DNA of 64,000 nt from Methylibium sp035476815 (GTDB taxonomy: Bacteria > Pseudomonadota > Gammaproteobacteria > Burkholderiales > Burkholderiaceae_C), in NCBI GenBank assembly GCA_035476815.1, contig DATILD010000002.1, positions 1 to 64,000 of the forward strand, read 5' to 3'. Numbering within the stretch: the stretch's first letter is position 1; every line of letters starts with the position of its first letter. Below the pieces are notes generated by a model. That model searched no databases. It was not told the origin of the DNA and worked only from the letters and a program-made list of their open reading frames with translations. Position numbers and translations under genes: made by a program. Shown here piece after piece: positions 51,565 through 60,828 of this stretch.

Positions 51565-52794
51565 TCAGGCCGCGAGCGCGCCCGGCCGCGTCGCCGGGCT
51601 GCGGTCGACCACCTCGGTCGGCCAGCGGAAGAAGCGCAGCACGTCGTCACGCCGCGCCATCGTGTCGGCCTCGCCGAGCGCGATCAGCTCGCGCGTGTAC
51701 GGCGCCTCGAACAGCAGGTAGCTCGCCAGTGCCGCGCCGCGCGCGTCCTGGCCCTCGCCGGACACGCCGACCGCCCGCAGCATCGCCCGCACCGGCGCCG
51801 GCAGCGCATGGATATGGCGGGCGGCGATCTCGTCGAGCCGCTGGCTCGGCGCGATCACCAGCAGTTCGATCGGCCGCAGCGTGGTGCGCTGGCGCAGCTC
51901 CGGCCCGAGCAGCGACAGCGTGTGGTTGATGCGCTGCAGCCGTTCGATGTCGACCGCCAGCGCGTCCAGGAAGATGTTCGACAGCGCATGGCCGGCGATC
52001 TGCGCCAGGCTCGGGTAGCCTGCCGATTCGACCCGCGCCCCCGCTGGCTCGTGCAGCCGGCCGGCACCGATCACGAGGATGCGGTCGGCACCCAGGTGCA
52101 CCGCCGGCGAGATCGGCGCGGCCTGACGCATCGAGCCGTCGCCGTAGTAGCCGCAGGCGCCCTGCACCGTCAGCGGCACCGCCGGAAAGATGAAGGGGAT
52201 CGCCGACGAGGCCATCAGGTGCGCGATGTCCAGCCGCGAGCGCACCGCGATGCGCTGCGAGCGCGTCCAGGGCGCCAGCGCCTCGGCGCCGTCGTAGAAG
52301 GTCACATGGTCGCCGGCGGTGTAGCTCGACGCGGTGATCGCCAGCGCGTGCAGGTGGCCGGCCGCCATCAGGCCCGGCAGGCGCTCGAGCGGGACCAGCC
52401 GGCGCAGCAGTTCCTCGAGCGGCGCGTTGTCGAGCAGCGAGCGCGGCCGGGCACGCCGCCAGCGCGCCAGCGCCCAGCCGGCGGTGAACAGCGTCAGCCA
52501 GCGCGCGCCGGTACGGATCACGCCGAAGGCATCGGCCCGGTAGACCTGCCCGGCCTCGAAGTGGCGCCACACCGAGGCGAGCATGCGCACCGCGCCGCGG
52601 AAGTCGTCCGACCCGGCCGCCAGCGCCGCGGCGTTGATCGCCCCGGCCGAAGTGCCGGCGATCACCGGGAAGGGATTGGCCTCGGGCGCCCCGACCTCGC
52701 GCCGCAGCCGTTCGATCGCGACCAGCACGCCCACCTGGTAGGCCGCGCGCGCGCCGCCGCCAGTGAGGATCAGGCCGGTCTTGGGGGTGTCCAC
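51565..52794 (-). CDS. Patatin-like phospholipase
   Basis: The protein of about 409 residues has the patatin oxyanion motif GGGAR (12-16), nucleophile S49 in GTSAG and D219 in YYGDGSMRQ, completing the Ser-Asp dyad. It should hydrolyse phospholipid acyl esters. There is no signal peptide or type V beta-barrel, so it is probably cytoplasmic or peripheral. The GTG at 52794 was chosen because the ATG at 52833 lies inside the terminator of the upstream gene, leaving no room for a leader. The converging comEA-like stop is seven bases away. Physiological role unknown. Confidence 0.85.
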   Translation of the reverse strand: MDTPKTGLILTGGGARAAYQVGVLVAIERLRREVGAPEANPFPVIAGTSAGAINAAALAAGSDDFRGAVRMLASVWRHFEAGQVYRADAFGVIRTGARWLTLFTAGWALARWRRARPRSLLDNAPLEELLRRLVPLERLPGLMAAGHLHALAITASSYTAGDHVTFYDGAEALAPWTRSQRIAVRSRLDIAHLMASSAIPFIFPAVPLTVQGACGYYGDGSMRQAAPISPAVHLGADRILVIGAGRLHEPAGARVESAGYPSLAQIAGHALSNIFLDALAVDIERLQRINHTLSLLGPELRQRTTLRPIELLVIAPSQRLDEIAARHIHALPAPVRAMLRAVGVSGEGQDARGAALASYLLFEAPYTRELIALGEADTMARRDDVLRFFRWPTEVVDRSPATRPGALAA

Positions 52795-52833
52795 GCGGCC
52801 AGCATAGACCTCGGTGCGCGAGGTCGAAACCAT

Positions 52834-52860
52834 GAAAAAGCGCGGCCGAGGCCGCGCTTT
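52834..52860 (-). terminator. Terminator of the 52885-53301 gene
   Basis: An 11-bp stem AAAGCGCGGCC / GGCCGCGCTTT (52837-52860) with a two-base loop is followed on the minus strand by a T-run (TTTTT). It lies 25 bases after the stop. Confidence 0.85.
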
Positions 52861-52884
52861 AGGACTTTCACACGGTTCGCCCGC

Positions 52885-53301
52885 TCAGTCCTTGTGCTTG
52901 TGCTTGTGCTTGTCCTTGCCGTGACCGCGGCCGTGGTCATCGTCCCGGTCGCCCTGCCCGCTGCGGCCGCGGTGGGCCGGGACATAGACGTTCTGGTACC
53001 AGCTGTCCTGCACGAAGTAGACGCGCTGGCCGCAGGCGTTGTACCGGCCGCAGTGCTTGCGCCAGTCCTTGGCATGGCCCGGAGGCACGCGCAGGTAGAT
53101 CGGCTGCTGCACCACCGCATAGGGCGCCGGCGCGATGACGACCGGCTGCGGATAGATGAGCTGCGGCTGCGGATAGTTGCCGATGTCGATGCGGCCGTAG
53201 AAGCCGGGCTGGCCGATGCTCACCGACACGCCGACGTCCGTCGCCAGCGCCGGGGTGAGGCTTGCCGCCGCCAGGGCGGCGGCCACTGCAAATCGCTTCA
53301 T
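52885..53301 (-). CDS. Small secreted protein with Lys/His tail
   Basis: The 138-residue precursor has a signal peptide (MKRFAVAAALAAASLTPALAT). A Tyr/Pro/Gln-rich middle follows (YPQPQLIYPQPVVIAPAPYAVVQQ), then a conserved-looking block WRKHCGRYNACGQRVYFVQDSWY with two Cys. The charged tail ends in DKHKHKHKD. The block is found in uncharacterised secreted betaproteobacterial proteins. The His/Lys/Asp tail could bind metal or polyanions (inference), and it is encoded by a hexanucleotide repeat. The ribosome site GAAGGAG is strong. Confidence 0.8.
   Translation of the reverse strand: MKRFAVAAALAAASLTPALATDVGVSVSIGQPGFYGRIDIGNYPQPQLIYPQPVVIAPAPYAVVQQPIYLRVPPGHAKDWRKHCGRYNACGQRVYFVQDSWYQNVYVPAHRGRSGQGDRDDDHGRGHGKDKHKHKHKD
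52891..52920 (-). repeat. Hexanucleotide repeat encoding the Lys-His tail
   Basis: CTTGTG occurs three times in a row (52891-52908), followed by CTTGTC and CTTGCC (plus-strand view). The unit of six keeps the frame, so copy-number change would alter only the number of His-Lys pairs. Confidence 0.85.
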
Positions 53302-53417
53302 GGAAGCTCCTTCGGGTTATGTATCCAGCCAACGCTTCAGCATCGGCGCCGGCTGACCGTCAGTGTGGCCCGGTCCGGTGCGGAATCGGCACGCCGTGGC
53401 CCAAAGTTGTAACAAGC

Positions 53418-56400
53418 TCAATCGTAGACCACCACGGCCTCGCCATGACTGCCGGCTTTCCAGCGCTCCAAAGCATCATCTGTCGGGTAAAAGCGGCCTT
53501 CGTCACCCAAATCAAGTTCAGCCTGCGCCGCCTCACGGTGCAGCAGCAGGTGCACGCCCAGCCCGACGCGCAGCTCGCCCTGGTCGGTCTGCTGGACCCG
53601 CGGCGGGAAGTCGCGCAGCAGTTCGGCCACCGGCGGCACGCTGCCGTTGACCGCGACGCGCAGGTAGCGGCCGAAGCGACAGCGTGCGGCGGCCAGATCC
53701 CAGACCTGGGTCACGTTGAGCCGCAAGCCGCCGGAAAAACGGTCGGGCTGGACCTTGCCCTGCACCACCACCAGCGCGTCCTCGGCCAGCAGCTCGCGGC
53801 GGTCTTCCAGCAACTCCTCATTGGCAACGGCTTCGATCGTGTCGCTTTTGTCGTCAAGCTTGAAAATCATGACGCGTCCGCGCTGACCGTTGACGAGCCG
53901 CGGGTCGCCGACGATGCCGGCCAGCAGCTGCGGCTCGCGGCTGTCGCTCAGGTCGGCGATGCGGCGCCGGGCAAAGCGCCGCACCTCGGCCTCGCAGTCG
54001 TCGAACAGGTGGCCCGACAGGTAGAAGCCGAGCGCCTGCTTCTCCTGCATCAGGCGGTGGCGGATCGTCCAAGGCTCGGCCGCGAACAGCGCCGGCTCAT
54101 GGGTGCTGGAGGCATGGGCGTCCTCGCCGAAGTCGAACAGCCCGCCCTGGTCGGCGTTGGCGGCCTGGGTCTCGGCGTCCTCGAAGGCCAGCGCGATGCT
54201 GGCCAGCAGCGAGGCGCGATCGGCCTGGATCGCGTCGAAGGCGCCGGCCTTGACCAGCGCCTCGACGACGCGTTTGTTGACCCGCTGGCGGTCGACACGG
54301 CGGCAGAAGTCGAACAGGCTGGTGTAGGGGCCGCCTCCGGTGGCGCCGTCGGCCCCGCCCGGCCGGCCATCGCGGGCCTCGACGATCGCCTCGATCGCGC
54401 CCTGCCCGGTGCCCTTGATCGCGCCGAGCCCGTAGCGCACGCGCTTGTCGTCGACCGGCTCGAAACGCCAAGTACCGGCATTGACGTCCGGCGCGTCGAA
54501 GGCCACGCCGAGCGCGACGGCGTCGTCGTGGAAGATCTTGAGCTTGTCGGTGTCGTCGATCGCCACCGTCATGTTGGCCGCGGCGAATTCGGCCGGGTAA
54601 TGCACCTTGGCCCAGGCCGTGTGATAGGCCAGCAGCGCGTAGGCCGCGGCATGCGACTTGTTGAAGCCGTAGCCCGCGAACTTCTCCATCAGGTCGAAGA
54701 TCTCGTTGGCCTTGCCCGCGTCGATGCCGTTGTGCGCCGCGCCCTCGGCGAAGATGACCCGGTGCTTGGCCATCTCCTCGGGCTTCTTCTTGCCCATCGC
54801 GCGGCGCAGCAGGTCGGCGCCGCCGAGCGAGTAGCCGCCCAGGCGCTGGGCGACCTGCATCACCTGCTCCTGGTAGACCATGATCCCGTAGGTCTCCTCC
54901 AGCACCTCGCGCATCAGCGGGTGCGGGTACTCGACCTCCTCGCGGCCATGCTTGCGGGCGCAGAAGCTCGGGATCAGGTCCATCGGCCCCGGCCGGTAGA
55001 GCGAGACCAGCGCGATGATGTCCTCGAACACGCTGGGCTTGGCGTCGCGCAGCATGCCCTGCATGCCCCGGCTTTCCAGCTGGAACACCGCGACCGTCTT
55101 GCCTTCGCTCAGCAGCTCGTAGGTCCTGCGGTCGTCGAGCTTGAGCTGCTCGAACGCGAAGCCGGCGCGCTCGGGGTGGCGGGCGCGGATGAAGTCCTTG
55201 GCCAGCTCGAGGATGGTCAGCGTCGCCAGGCCGAGGAAGTCGAACTTCACCAGGCCGGCCGCCTCGACGTCGTCCTTGTCGAACTGGCTCACCGCGCTGT
55301 CGCTGCCCGGCTGCTGGTAGAGCGGGCAGAAGTCGGTGATCTTGCCCGGCGCGATCAGCACGCCGCCGGCATGCATGCCGACGTTGCGCACCGTGCCCTC
55401 GACGCGCTCGGCCAGCGCCAGCAACTCGGCGACCTCTTCCTCCTTGCGCTCGCGCTCCTCGATCTCGGGCGCCTCCTTGCGGGCGTAGATCACGCCCGGG
55501 TCGGGCTTGTCGCCGGGACGCCGCAGCGTCACCGTCTTGCCCGGCGGCGCCGGCACCAGCTTGGCGATGCTGTCCACGTGGCCATAGCCCATGCCGAGCA
55601 CCCGGCCGACGTCGCGCAGCGCGGCCTTCGCGGCCATGGTGCCGAAGGTGGCGATCTGACTCACCGCGTCGCGGCCGTACTTGGCCTTGACGTAGTCGAT
55701 CACGCGGTCGCGGTTGCCCTGGCAGAAGTCGATGTCGAAGTCGGGCATCGACACCCGGTCCGGGTTCAGGAAGCGCTCGAACAGCAGCTTGTATTCGAGC
55801 GGGTCGAGGTCGGTGATCTTCAACGCATAGGCCACCAGCGAGCCCGCGCCCGAGCCCCGCCCCGGGCCGACCGGGCAGCCATGGGTCTTGGCCCAGTTGA
55901 TGAAGTCGGCCACGATCAGGAAGTAGCCGGGGAAGCCCATCTTCAGGATGGTCTCGATCTCGAAGGCGAGCCGCTCCTCGTAGCGCGGGCGCTGGCGCTC
56001 GCGTTCGGCGGCGTCCGGGTAGAGCTGCATGAGGCGCTGCTCCAGCCCCTCGCGCGAGACATGGCGGAAGTAGGCCTCGGGCGCCATGCGCTCGCCGTTC
56101 ACCTCGGGGATCGGGAAGTCGGGCAGCTGCGGCTTGCCCAGCGACAGGCTCAGGTGGCAGCGCCGCGCGATCGCCACCGCGTTGGCCAGCGCCGACGGCA
56201 GGTCCGCGAAGCGCTCGGCCATCGCCGCCGCACTCTGGAAATGCTGCTGACGCGTGAAGCGCTTGACGCGCTTGGGGTTCGCGAGGCTCTCGCCCTCGGC
56301 GATGCAGACGCGCGCCTCGTGGGCCTCGAAGTCGTCGGCGGCCAGGAACTGGATCGGGTGGGTCGCCACCACCGGCAGGCCCAGCCGGGCTGCCAGCGGC

Positions 56401-56972
56401 ACCGCGCCGCGCACCTGGGCCTCGTTGCCGGGCTGGCCGGCGCGCCACAGCTCGAGGTAGTAGCGGCCGGGGAAGAGTTCCGCGAAGCGCCGCGCCATCG
56501 CTTCGGCCCGCGCCGCGTCGCCGGCCAGCAGCGCCTGACCGACCGCGCCCAGGTCGGCGCCCGACAGCGCGATCAGCCCCTCGGCATGCCGCTCCAGCCG
56601 CTCCCAGCTCACCCAGGCCTGCTGGCGCTGCACGTTCTCGGTCCAGGCGTGCGAGATCAGCGTGCACAGGTTCAGGTAGCCCGTGCGGTTCTGCACCAGC
56701 AGCAGCAGGCGGCTGGGCTGGCGGTCGCTGGCCGCGCCGCCCTCGGGTTCGATCCACAGGTCGCAGCCGAGCAGGGGCTGCAGGCCCTTGCCGCGCGCCG
56801 CCGAGTAGAACTTGACCGCGCCGAACAGGTTGGACAGGTCGGTGATCGCGAGCGCCGGCTGGCCATCGGCCACCGCCGCGGCCACCATGTCGTCGACGCG
56901 CAGCATCCCGTCGACCACCGAGTATTCGGTGTGGGTGCGCAGGTGGACGAAGGGGGTCGGCGTGGCGGTCAT
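53418..56972 (-). CDS. dnaE: DNA polymerase III subunit alpha
   Basis: The 1184-residue protein has an N-terminal PHP domain (FVHLRTHTEYSVVDGML), and the catalytic polymerase palm has D411 and D413 in MPDFDIDF. The thumb and fingers follow (GPGRGSGAGSLVAYAL, YQEQVMQVAQRLGGYSLGGADLLRRAMGKKK), then HhH and OB-fold regions, and a short C-terminal domain. It is the replicative polymerase core. It is about 25 residues longer than E. coli DnaE. An alternative polymerase form (DnaE2) is unlikely given the normal layout and the full C-terminus. The start MTATPTPFVHLRTH has no strong ribosome site. Confidence 0.97.
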   Translation of the reverse strand: MTATPTPFVHLRTHTEYSVVDGMLRVDDMVAAAVADGQPALAITDLSNLFGAVKFYSAARGKGLQPLLGCDLWIEPEGGAASDRQPSRLLLLVQNRTGYLNLCTLISHAWTENVQRQQAWVSWERLERHAEGLIALSGADLGAVGQALLAGDAARAEAMARRFAELFPGRYYLELWRAGQPGNEAQVRGAVPLAARLGLPVVATHPIQFLAADDFEAHEARVCIAEGESLANPKRVKRFTRQQHFQSAAAMAERFADLPSALANAVAIARRCHLSLSLGKPQLPDFPIPEVNGERMAPEAYFRHVSREGLEQRLMQLYPDAAERERQRPRYEERLAFEIETILKMGFPGYFLIVADFINWAKTHGCPVGPGRGSGAGSLVAYALKITDLDPLEYKLLFERFLNPDRVSMPDFDIDFCQGNRDRVIDYVKAKYGRDAVSQIATFGTMAAKAALRDVGRVLGMGYGHVDSIAKLVPAPPGKTVTLRRPGDKPDPGVIYARKEAPEIEERERKEEEVAELLALAERVEGTVRNVGMHAGGVLIAPGKITDFCPLYQQPGSDSAVSQFDKDDVEAAGLVKFDFLGLATLTILELAKDFIRARHPERAGFAFEQLKLDDRRTYELLSEGKTVAVFQLESRGMQGMLRDAKPSVFEDIIALVSLYRPGPMDLIPSFCARKHGREEVEYPHPLMREVLEETYGIMVYQEQVMQVAQRLGGYSLGGADLLRRAMGKKKPEEMAKHRVIFAEGAAHNGIDAGKANEIFDLMEKFAGYGFNKSHAAAYALLAYHTAWAKVHYPAEFAAANMTVAIDDTDKLKIFHDDAVALGVAFDAPDVNAGTWRFEPVDDKRVRYGLGAIKGTGQGAIEAIVEARDGRPGGADGATGGGPYTSLFDFCRRVDRQRVNKRVVEALVKAGAFDAIQADRASLLASIALAFEDAETQAANADQGGLFDFGEDAHASSTHEPALFAAEPWTIRHRLMQEKQALGFYLSGHLFDDCEAEVRRFARRRIADLSDSREPQLLAGIVGDPRLVNGQRGRVMIFKLDDKSDTIEAVANEELLEDRRELLAEDALVVVQGKVQPDRFSGGLRLNVTQVWDLAAARCRFGRYLRVAVNGSVPPVAELLRDFPPRVQQTDQGELRVGLGVHLLLHREAAQAELDLGDEGRFYPTDDALERWKAGSHGEAVVVYD

Positions 56973-56994
56973 CCCGCCATTCTAGGAAGTGGCC

Positions 56995-57354
56995 TCAGCC
57001 GGCCATCGCGAGCAGCGCCAGGCCGAGCGCCGCCGGCAGCGCCTGCACATAGAGGATCTTGCGGCTCGCGGTCGCCGCGCCGTAGAGCCCGGCCACCAGC
57101 ACGCAGGCCAGGAAGAACACCTGCACCGGCCGCCCGGCCGCGCCAAGGCTCAGGCCCCACAGCAGCCCGGCCGCCAGGAAGCCGTTGTACAGCCCCTGGT
57201 TGGCCGCCAGCACCTTGGTGGCCGCGGCCTGCTCGGGCGTCTGGCGGAAGGCGCGCAGCCCGGCCGGCTTGTCCCACAGGAACATCTCCAGCACGAGGAA
57301 GTAGAGGTGCAGCAGCGCGACCAGCGCGACGACGATCTGGGCGGCCAGGGCCAT
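56995..57354 (-). CDS. DUF1304 membrane protein
   Basis: The 119-residue protein has four membrane helices and the DUF1304 pattern ALLHLYFLVLEMFLWDKPAGLRAF, NQGLYNGFLAAGLLWGL and YGAATASRKILYVQALPA. The family is widespread and uncharacterised. A textbook ribosome site (AAAGGAGG) precedes the ATG at 57354. It lies 22 bases upstream of dnaE on the same strand and 30 bases downstream of the DM13 gene, so the three may be co-transcribed. Confidence 0.88.
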   Translation of the reverse strand: MALAAQIVVALVALLHLYFLVLEMFLWDKPAGLRAFRQTPEQAAATKVLAANQGLYNGFLAAGLLWGLSLGAAGRPVQVFFLACVLVAGLYGAATASRKILYVQALPAALGLALLAMAG

Positions 57355-57384
57355 GGAGCCTCCTTTGGGGCGACGGTGGGGTGC

Positions 57385-57876
57385 TCAGCGGTACTTCGCC
57401 GCCGAGATGAACTGGCTGAAGCTCTCGCACCAGACGATCACGGTGTCGTAGCGCTCCACGTCCACCGCCGGCGGCACCGCGACGAGGAAGTTCTCGAAGG
57501 TCTTGACGTCGCCGACCCGCACCATCTGCGGCTTCAGGCGCTGGAACTCGGCCTCGGTCTCGACGAAGGCGGGCGACAGGTAGAGCTTGTAGTCCGGCCC
57601 CGGCGCCAGCCGGCCGACGAAGGCCACGCTGCGCGGGCCCACCGACACCGTGCCCTCGCCCCAATGCAGCGCATCGCTGTCCTGCAGGTCGCGCCGGAAG
57701 CGGCCGCTGTAGCGCGCGTCCATCGTCTGGGCGGTGAGCTCGGGGCCCGACGGGCCGTCGGGCGCGATCAGGATCGGCAGCAGGTAGACGCCCAGCCCGA
57801 AGCCGGCCCCCAGCACGAGCAGGTGGCTGAGGGCGAGCGTCAGGGCGCGTGTCACGGCAGCGGGGCGGGGTGTCAC
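57385..57876 (-). CDS. DM13-domain membrane-anchored protein
   Basis: About 163 residues: an N-terminal membrane helix (LLVLGAGFGLGVYLLPILI) followed by a DM13 domain (ARYSGRFRRDLQDSDALHWGEG, FVGRLAPGPDYKLYL) ending with the conserved cysteine in VIVWCESFSQFISAAKY. DM13 has been proposed as a cytochrome-like redox domain, but biochemical evidence is limited. The protein would face the periplasm. The GTG at 57876 was chosen to place the helix near the start; a GTG at 57855 also fits. Longer frames run into the divergent cyanophycinase promoter region and look spurious. Confidence 0.8.
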   Translation of the reverse strand: MTPRPAAVTRALTLALSHLLVLGAGFGLGVYLLPILIAPDGPSGPELTAQTMDARYSGRFRRDLQDSDALHWGEGTVSVGPRSVAFVGRLAPGPDYKLYLSPAFVETEAEFQRLKPQMVRVGDVKTFENFLVAVPPAVDVERYDTVIVWCESFSQFISAAKYR

Positions 57877-57979
57877 GGCATCGTAGCGGCGTTTCGCGGC
57901 AATCCGCGCTGATTCACCGGCCGCGCTGCGCGGCGGGCACGCCGGCTGCATGCGCCAGCGACGCGATACTCCAACCTCG

Positions 57980-59314
57980 ATGAGCGAACCGATGAACCGA
58001 CCCACCGCCCTCGGCGTCACCCGCCGCCACCTGCTGCGCCTGGCCGTCGCCGGTGCCGCCCTGCCCTTCGGCCTGTCGATCGCCGCCGAGCCCGAGCAGC
58101 GCCCCGAGGCCGCGACCGGCTATGCGGTCGCGATCGGCGGCGCGCTCAAGTACGACCACGCGGCGATCTGGACCCGCCTGGTGCAGCTCAGCGGCGGCAC
58201 CGGCTCGCGCTGGGTCGTGATCCCGGCCGCGGCCGCCAACCCGCAGGCGACCGGCTGGCGGCTGATCGACGCGCTCGAGCGCCACGGCGCCCAGGCCGAC
58301 CTGCTGCCGGTCGCACCGCGCTGGGCCGGCACCGACGTGGCGCGCGCGGTGCGCGACCCGCTGCTGATCGAGCGCGTGCGCAGTGCCCGCGGCGTGTTCT
58401 TCGCCGGCGGCGCGCAGGAGTACATCGTCGATGCGCTGCAGCCCGACGGCAAGCGCACGCCGCTGCTCGAGGCCATCTGGGACGTGTTCCGCAGCGGCGG
58501 CGTGATCGCCGGCACCAGCGCCGGCGCCGCGGTGATGAGCACGACGATGTTCCGCGACGCGATGGACGTGCGGCGGGTGCTGATCAACGGCCGCCTGATC
58601 CAGGGCCAGGAGATCGACCGCGGCCTGGGTTTCATCGGGTCCGAGCTGTTCGTCGACCAGCACTTCCTGAAGCGCGGCCGCATCGGCCGCATCCTGCCGG
58701 TGATGGTGCAGGCCGGCTACAAGCTCGGCCTCGGCGTCGAGGAGGACACCGCCGCGATCGTCCACGGCAGCACGGTCGAGATCCTCGGCGCCAAGGGCGC
58801 GCTACTGGTCGACCTGTCCGACGCGACCCGCGACGATGCGCTCGGCGCCTTCAACCTGCGCAACGCCCGGCTGAGCTACCTCGACCGCGGCGACCGCCAC
58901 GACCTCGCCACCGGCGTGACGACGCCCTCGCCGCAGAAGCTCGCCGGCATGGCCATCGACCCGAGCGCGCCCGACTTTCGCCCCTACAACCGGCGTGCCG
59001 CCTTCCACGGCGACATCCTCGGCGACTCGGCGATCGTCAACGCGATGAGCCACCTGATCGACAACCGCGACACCGAGGCGCTCGGCCTCGCGCTGCCGCC
59101 GCCGGGGCTCGGCGAGGGCATCGCCGCGCTCGGCTTCGAGTTCCGCCTGCGCCGCGCACCCGACAGCCGCGGCTGGTACACCGGGGCCTTCGGCGGCGAG
59201 GACTACACGGTGCTCGGCATCCGCCTCGACGTGACGCCGGTGCGCATGGCGCAGCCGATGTACGTGCCGCTGCAGTCCACCTCGGCGGCGGTGCCGTCGG
59301 CGCCGGCTCGCTAG
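57980..59314 (+). CDS. Cyanophycinase with Tat-type signal
   Basis: The 444-residue protein starts with a twin-arginine-like signal (GVTRRHLLRLAVAGAALPFG). The S51 peptidase fold follows, with nucleophile S180 in AGTSAGAAVM and the segments AIGGALKYDHAAIW, VFFAGGAQEYIV and FIGSELFVDQHFLKRGRIGR, then GVEEDTAAIV. It should cleave cyanophycin to beta-Asp-Arg dipeptides. The signal indicates an exported, CphE-like enzyme acting on external polymer. The C-terminal about 110 residues beyond the core are unusual and unassigned. It lies just upstream of an arginine/ornithine uptake operon. No cyanophycin synthetase is in the window. Confidence 0.9.
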   Translation: MSEPMNRPTALGVTRRHLLRLAVAGAALPFGLSIAAEPEQRPEAATGYAVAIGGALKYDHAAIWTRLVQLSGGTGSRWVVIPAAAANPQATGWRLIDALERHGAQADLLPVAPRWAGTDVARAVRDPLLIERVRSARGVFFAGGAQEYIVDALQPDGKRTPLLEAIWDVFRSGGVIAGTSAGAAVMSTTMFRDAMDVRRVLINGRLIQGQEIDRGLGFIGSELFVDQHFLKRGRIGRILPVMVQAGYKLGLGVEEDTAAIVHGSTVEILGAKGALLVDLSDATRDDALGAFNLRNARLSYLDRGDRHDLATGVTTPSPQKLAGMAIDPSAPDFRPYNRRAAFHGDILGDSAIVNAMSHLIDNRDTEALGLALPPPGLGEGIAALGFEFRLRRAPDSRGWYTGAFGGEDYTVLGIRLDVTPVRMAQPMYVPLQSTSAAVPSAPAR

Positions 59315-59347
59315 CCTCCCCCACCCGACCGCCCCCGCACGCACCCC

Positions 59348-60133
59348 ATGCTCCGACGCACCGCCCTCGCCATCCTGCTCGCCCTGTGCGCCGCCGCCCA
59401 GGCCCAGGCTCCGGACTGGAAGAAGATCCGCATCGCCGTCGAGGGCGCCTACCCGCCGTTCAGCGAACTCACGCCCTCGGGCCAGCTCAAGGGCTTCGAC
59501 ATCGACATCGCGCTGGCGCTGTGCCAGCGCATGCAGGCCGAGTGCACGCTGGTGCAGCAGGACTTCGACGGCCTGATCCCGGCGCTGCAGGCGCGCAAGT
59601 TCGACGCCGTCGTCGCGTCGATGTCGATCACCGAGGAGCGCAAGCGCCAGGTCGCCTTCAGCGACCGCTACTACAACACCCCGGCGCGCTTCGTCGTCAG
59701 GAACGGCAGCGGCGTCACCATCACGCTCGAGGGCCTGAAGGGGCGCAAGATCGGCGTGCAGCGCTCGACCATCCACGACCGCTACGTCACCGACACCTTC
59801 AAGGGCTCGCAGATCGTGCGCTACACCAAGCAGGACGAGGTCTACCTCGACCTCGCCGCCGGCCGCATCGACGCGACGCTGCAGGACGTGGTGGCCGCCG
59901 ACGTCGGCTTCCTGAAGACGCCGCAGGGCAAGGGCTTCGGCTTCACCGGCCCGACCTACAGCGACCCGAAGTACTTCGGCGACGGCTCGGGCATCGCGAT
60001 GCGCAAGGCCGACACCGCGCTGCAGGCCAAGTTCAACGCCGCGATCAAGGCGCTGCGCGCCGACGGCGGCTACAAGCTGCTGCAGGACAAGTACTTCGAC
60101 TTCGACATCTACGGCGACGCGCCGGCGCGCTGA
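59348..60133 (+). CDS. aotJ: Arginine/ornithine ABC transporter substrate-binding protein
   Basis: The 261-residue precursor has a signal peptide (MLRRTALAILLALCAAAQAQA). The family-3 binding domain includes IRIAVEGAYPPFSELTPSGQLKGFDIDIALALC, the Asp in VQQDFDGLIPAL, SITEERKR and YRTALQDVV-like (IDATLQDVVAADV). It is closest in pattern to LAO/HisJ/AotJ proteins that bind basic amino acids in the periplasm. It heads the five-gene operon J-Q-M-O-P, the same order as Pseudomonas aeruginosa aotJQMOP. It lies 33 bases after the cyanophycinase, so read-through is likely. Confidence 0.92.
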   Translation: MLRRTALAILLALCAAAQAQAPDWKKIRIAVEGAYPPFSELTPSGQLKGFDIDIALALCQRMQAECTLVQQDFDGLIPALQARKFDAVVASMSITEERKRQVAFSDRYYNTPARFVVRNGSGVTITLEGLKGRKIGVQRSTIHDRYVTDTFKGSQIVRYTKQDEVYLDLAAGRIDATLQDVVAADVGFLKTPQGKGFGFTGPTYSDPKYFGDGSGIAMRKADTALQAKFNAAIKALRADGGYKLLQDKYFDFDIYGDAPAR

Positions 60134-60138
60134 CCCCC

Positions 60139-60828
60139 ATGCTGCACGGCTACGGCCCCACGCTGCTCGCCGGCACGCTGGTCACGCTGGCTGTGGCGCT
60201 GGCCTCGCTGGCGATCGCCACGGCGCTGGGCCTGGCCGCGGCGAGCGCGCGGCTGTCGCGCTCGCGCCCGCTGCAGGCGCTCGCGCTGGCCTACACGACG
60301 GTGATCCGCGGCGTGCCCGACCTGGTGCTGATGCTGCTGGTGTTCTACGGCGGCCAGCTGCTCGTCAACGAGCTGGCGGCGCGGCTGGGGCACGCGGACT
60401 ACGTCGACATCGACCCCTTCGTCGCCGGCGTGCTGACGATCGGCTTCATCTTCGGCGCCTACCTGGCCGAGACCTTCCGCGGCGCCTTCCTCGCGGTGCC
60501 GGCCGGCCAGCGCGAGGCCGGACTGGCCTGCGGCATGAGCCGCGGGCAGGTGATGCGCCGCCTGCTGCTGCCGCAGATGCTGCGCCACGCGCTGCCGGCG
60601 CTGGGCAACAACTGGCTGGTGCTGGTCAAGAGCACCGCGATCGTCTCGGTGATCGGCCTCAACGACATGATGCTGCGCGCCGGGCAGGCCGCCGGCGCGA
60701 CGCGCGAGCCCTTCGTGTTCTATGCCGCCGCCGGCGCGATCTACCTCGCGATCACCGGCGTCAGCGAGCTCGGGCTGCGCGCGCTCGCGCAGCGCCTGGC
60801 GGTCGGCACGCGGCGGAGCACGCTGTGA
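60139..60828 (+). CDS. aotQ: Arginine/ornithine ABC transporter permease, AotQ-like
   Basis: The 229-residue polar amino-acid permease has about five membrane segments. The coupling loop is AGLACGMSRGQVMRRLLLPQML and the start is GPTLLAGTLVTLAVALASLAIATALG. It pairs with the next permease to form the channel. It begins five bases after the aotJ stop and overlaps aotM by four (GTGA). Confidence 0.92.
   Translation: MLHGYGPTLLAGTLVTLAVALASLAIATALGLAAASARLSRSRPLQALALAYTTVIRGVPDLVLMLLVFYGGQLLVNELAARLGHADYVDIDPFVAGVLTIGFIFGAYLAETFRGAFLAVPAGQREAGLACGMSRGQVMRRLLLPQMLRHALPALGNNWLVLVKSTAIVSVIGLNDMMLRAGQAAGATREPFVFYAAAGAIYLAITGVSELGLRALAQRLAVGTRRSTL

Noticed and set aside
53262..57410. Very long open frame (over 1,300 codons) on the plus strand
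   Set aside because: It is antisense to dnaE and has the Ala/Arg/Gly/His/Leu/Gln-rich composition of shadow frames in GC-rich DNA, with no recognisable domain.
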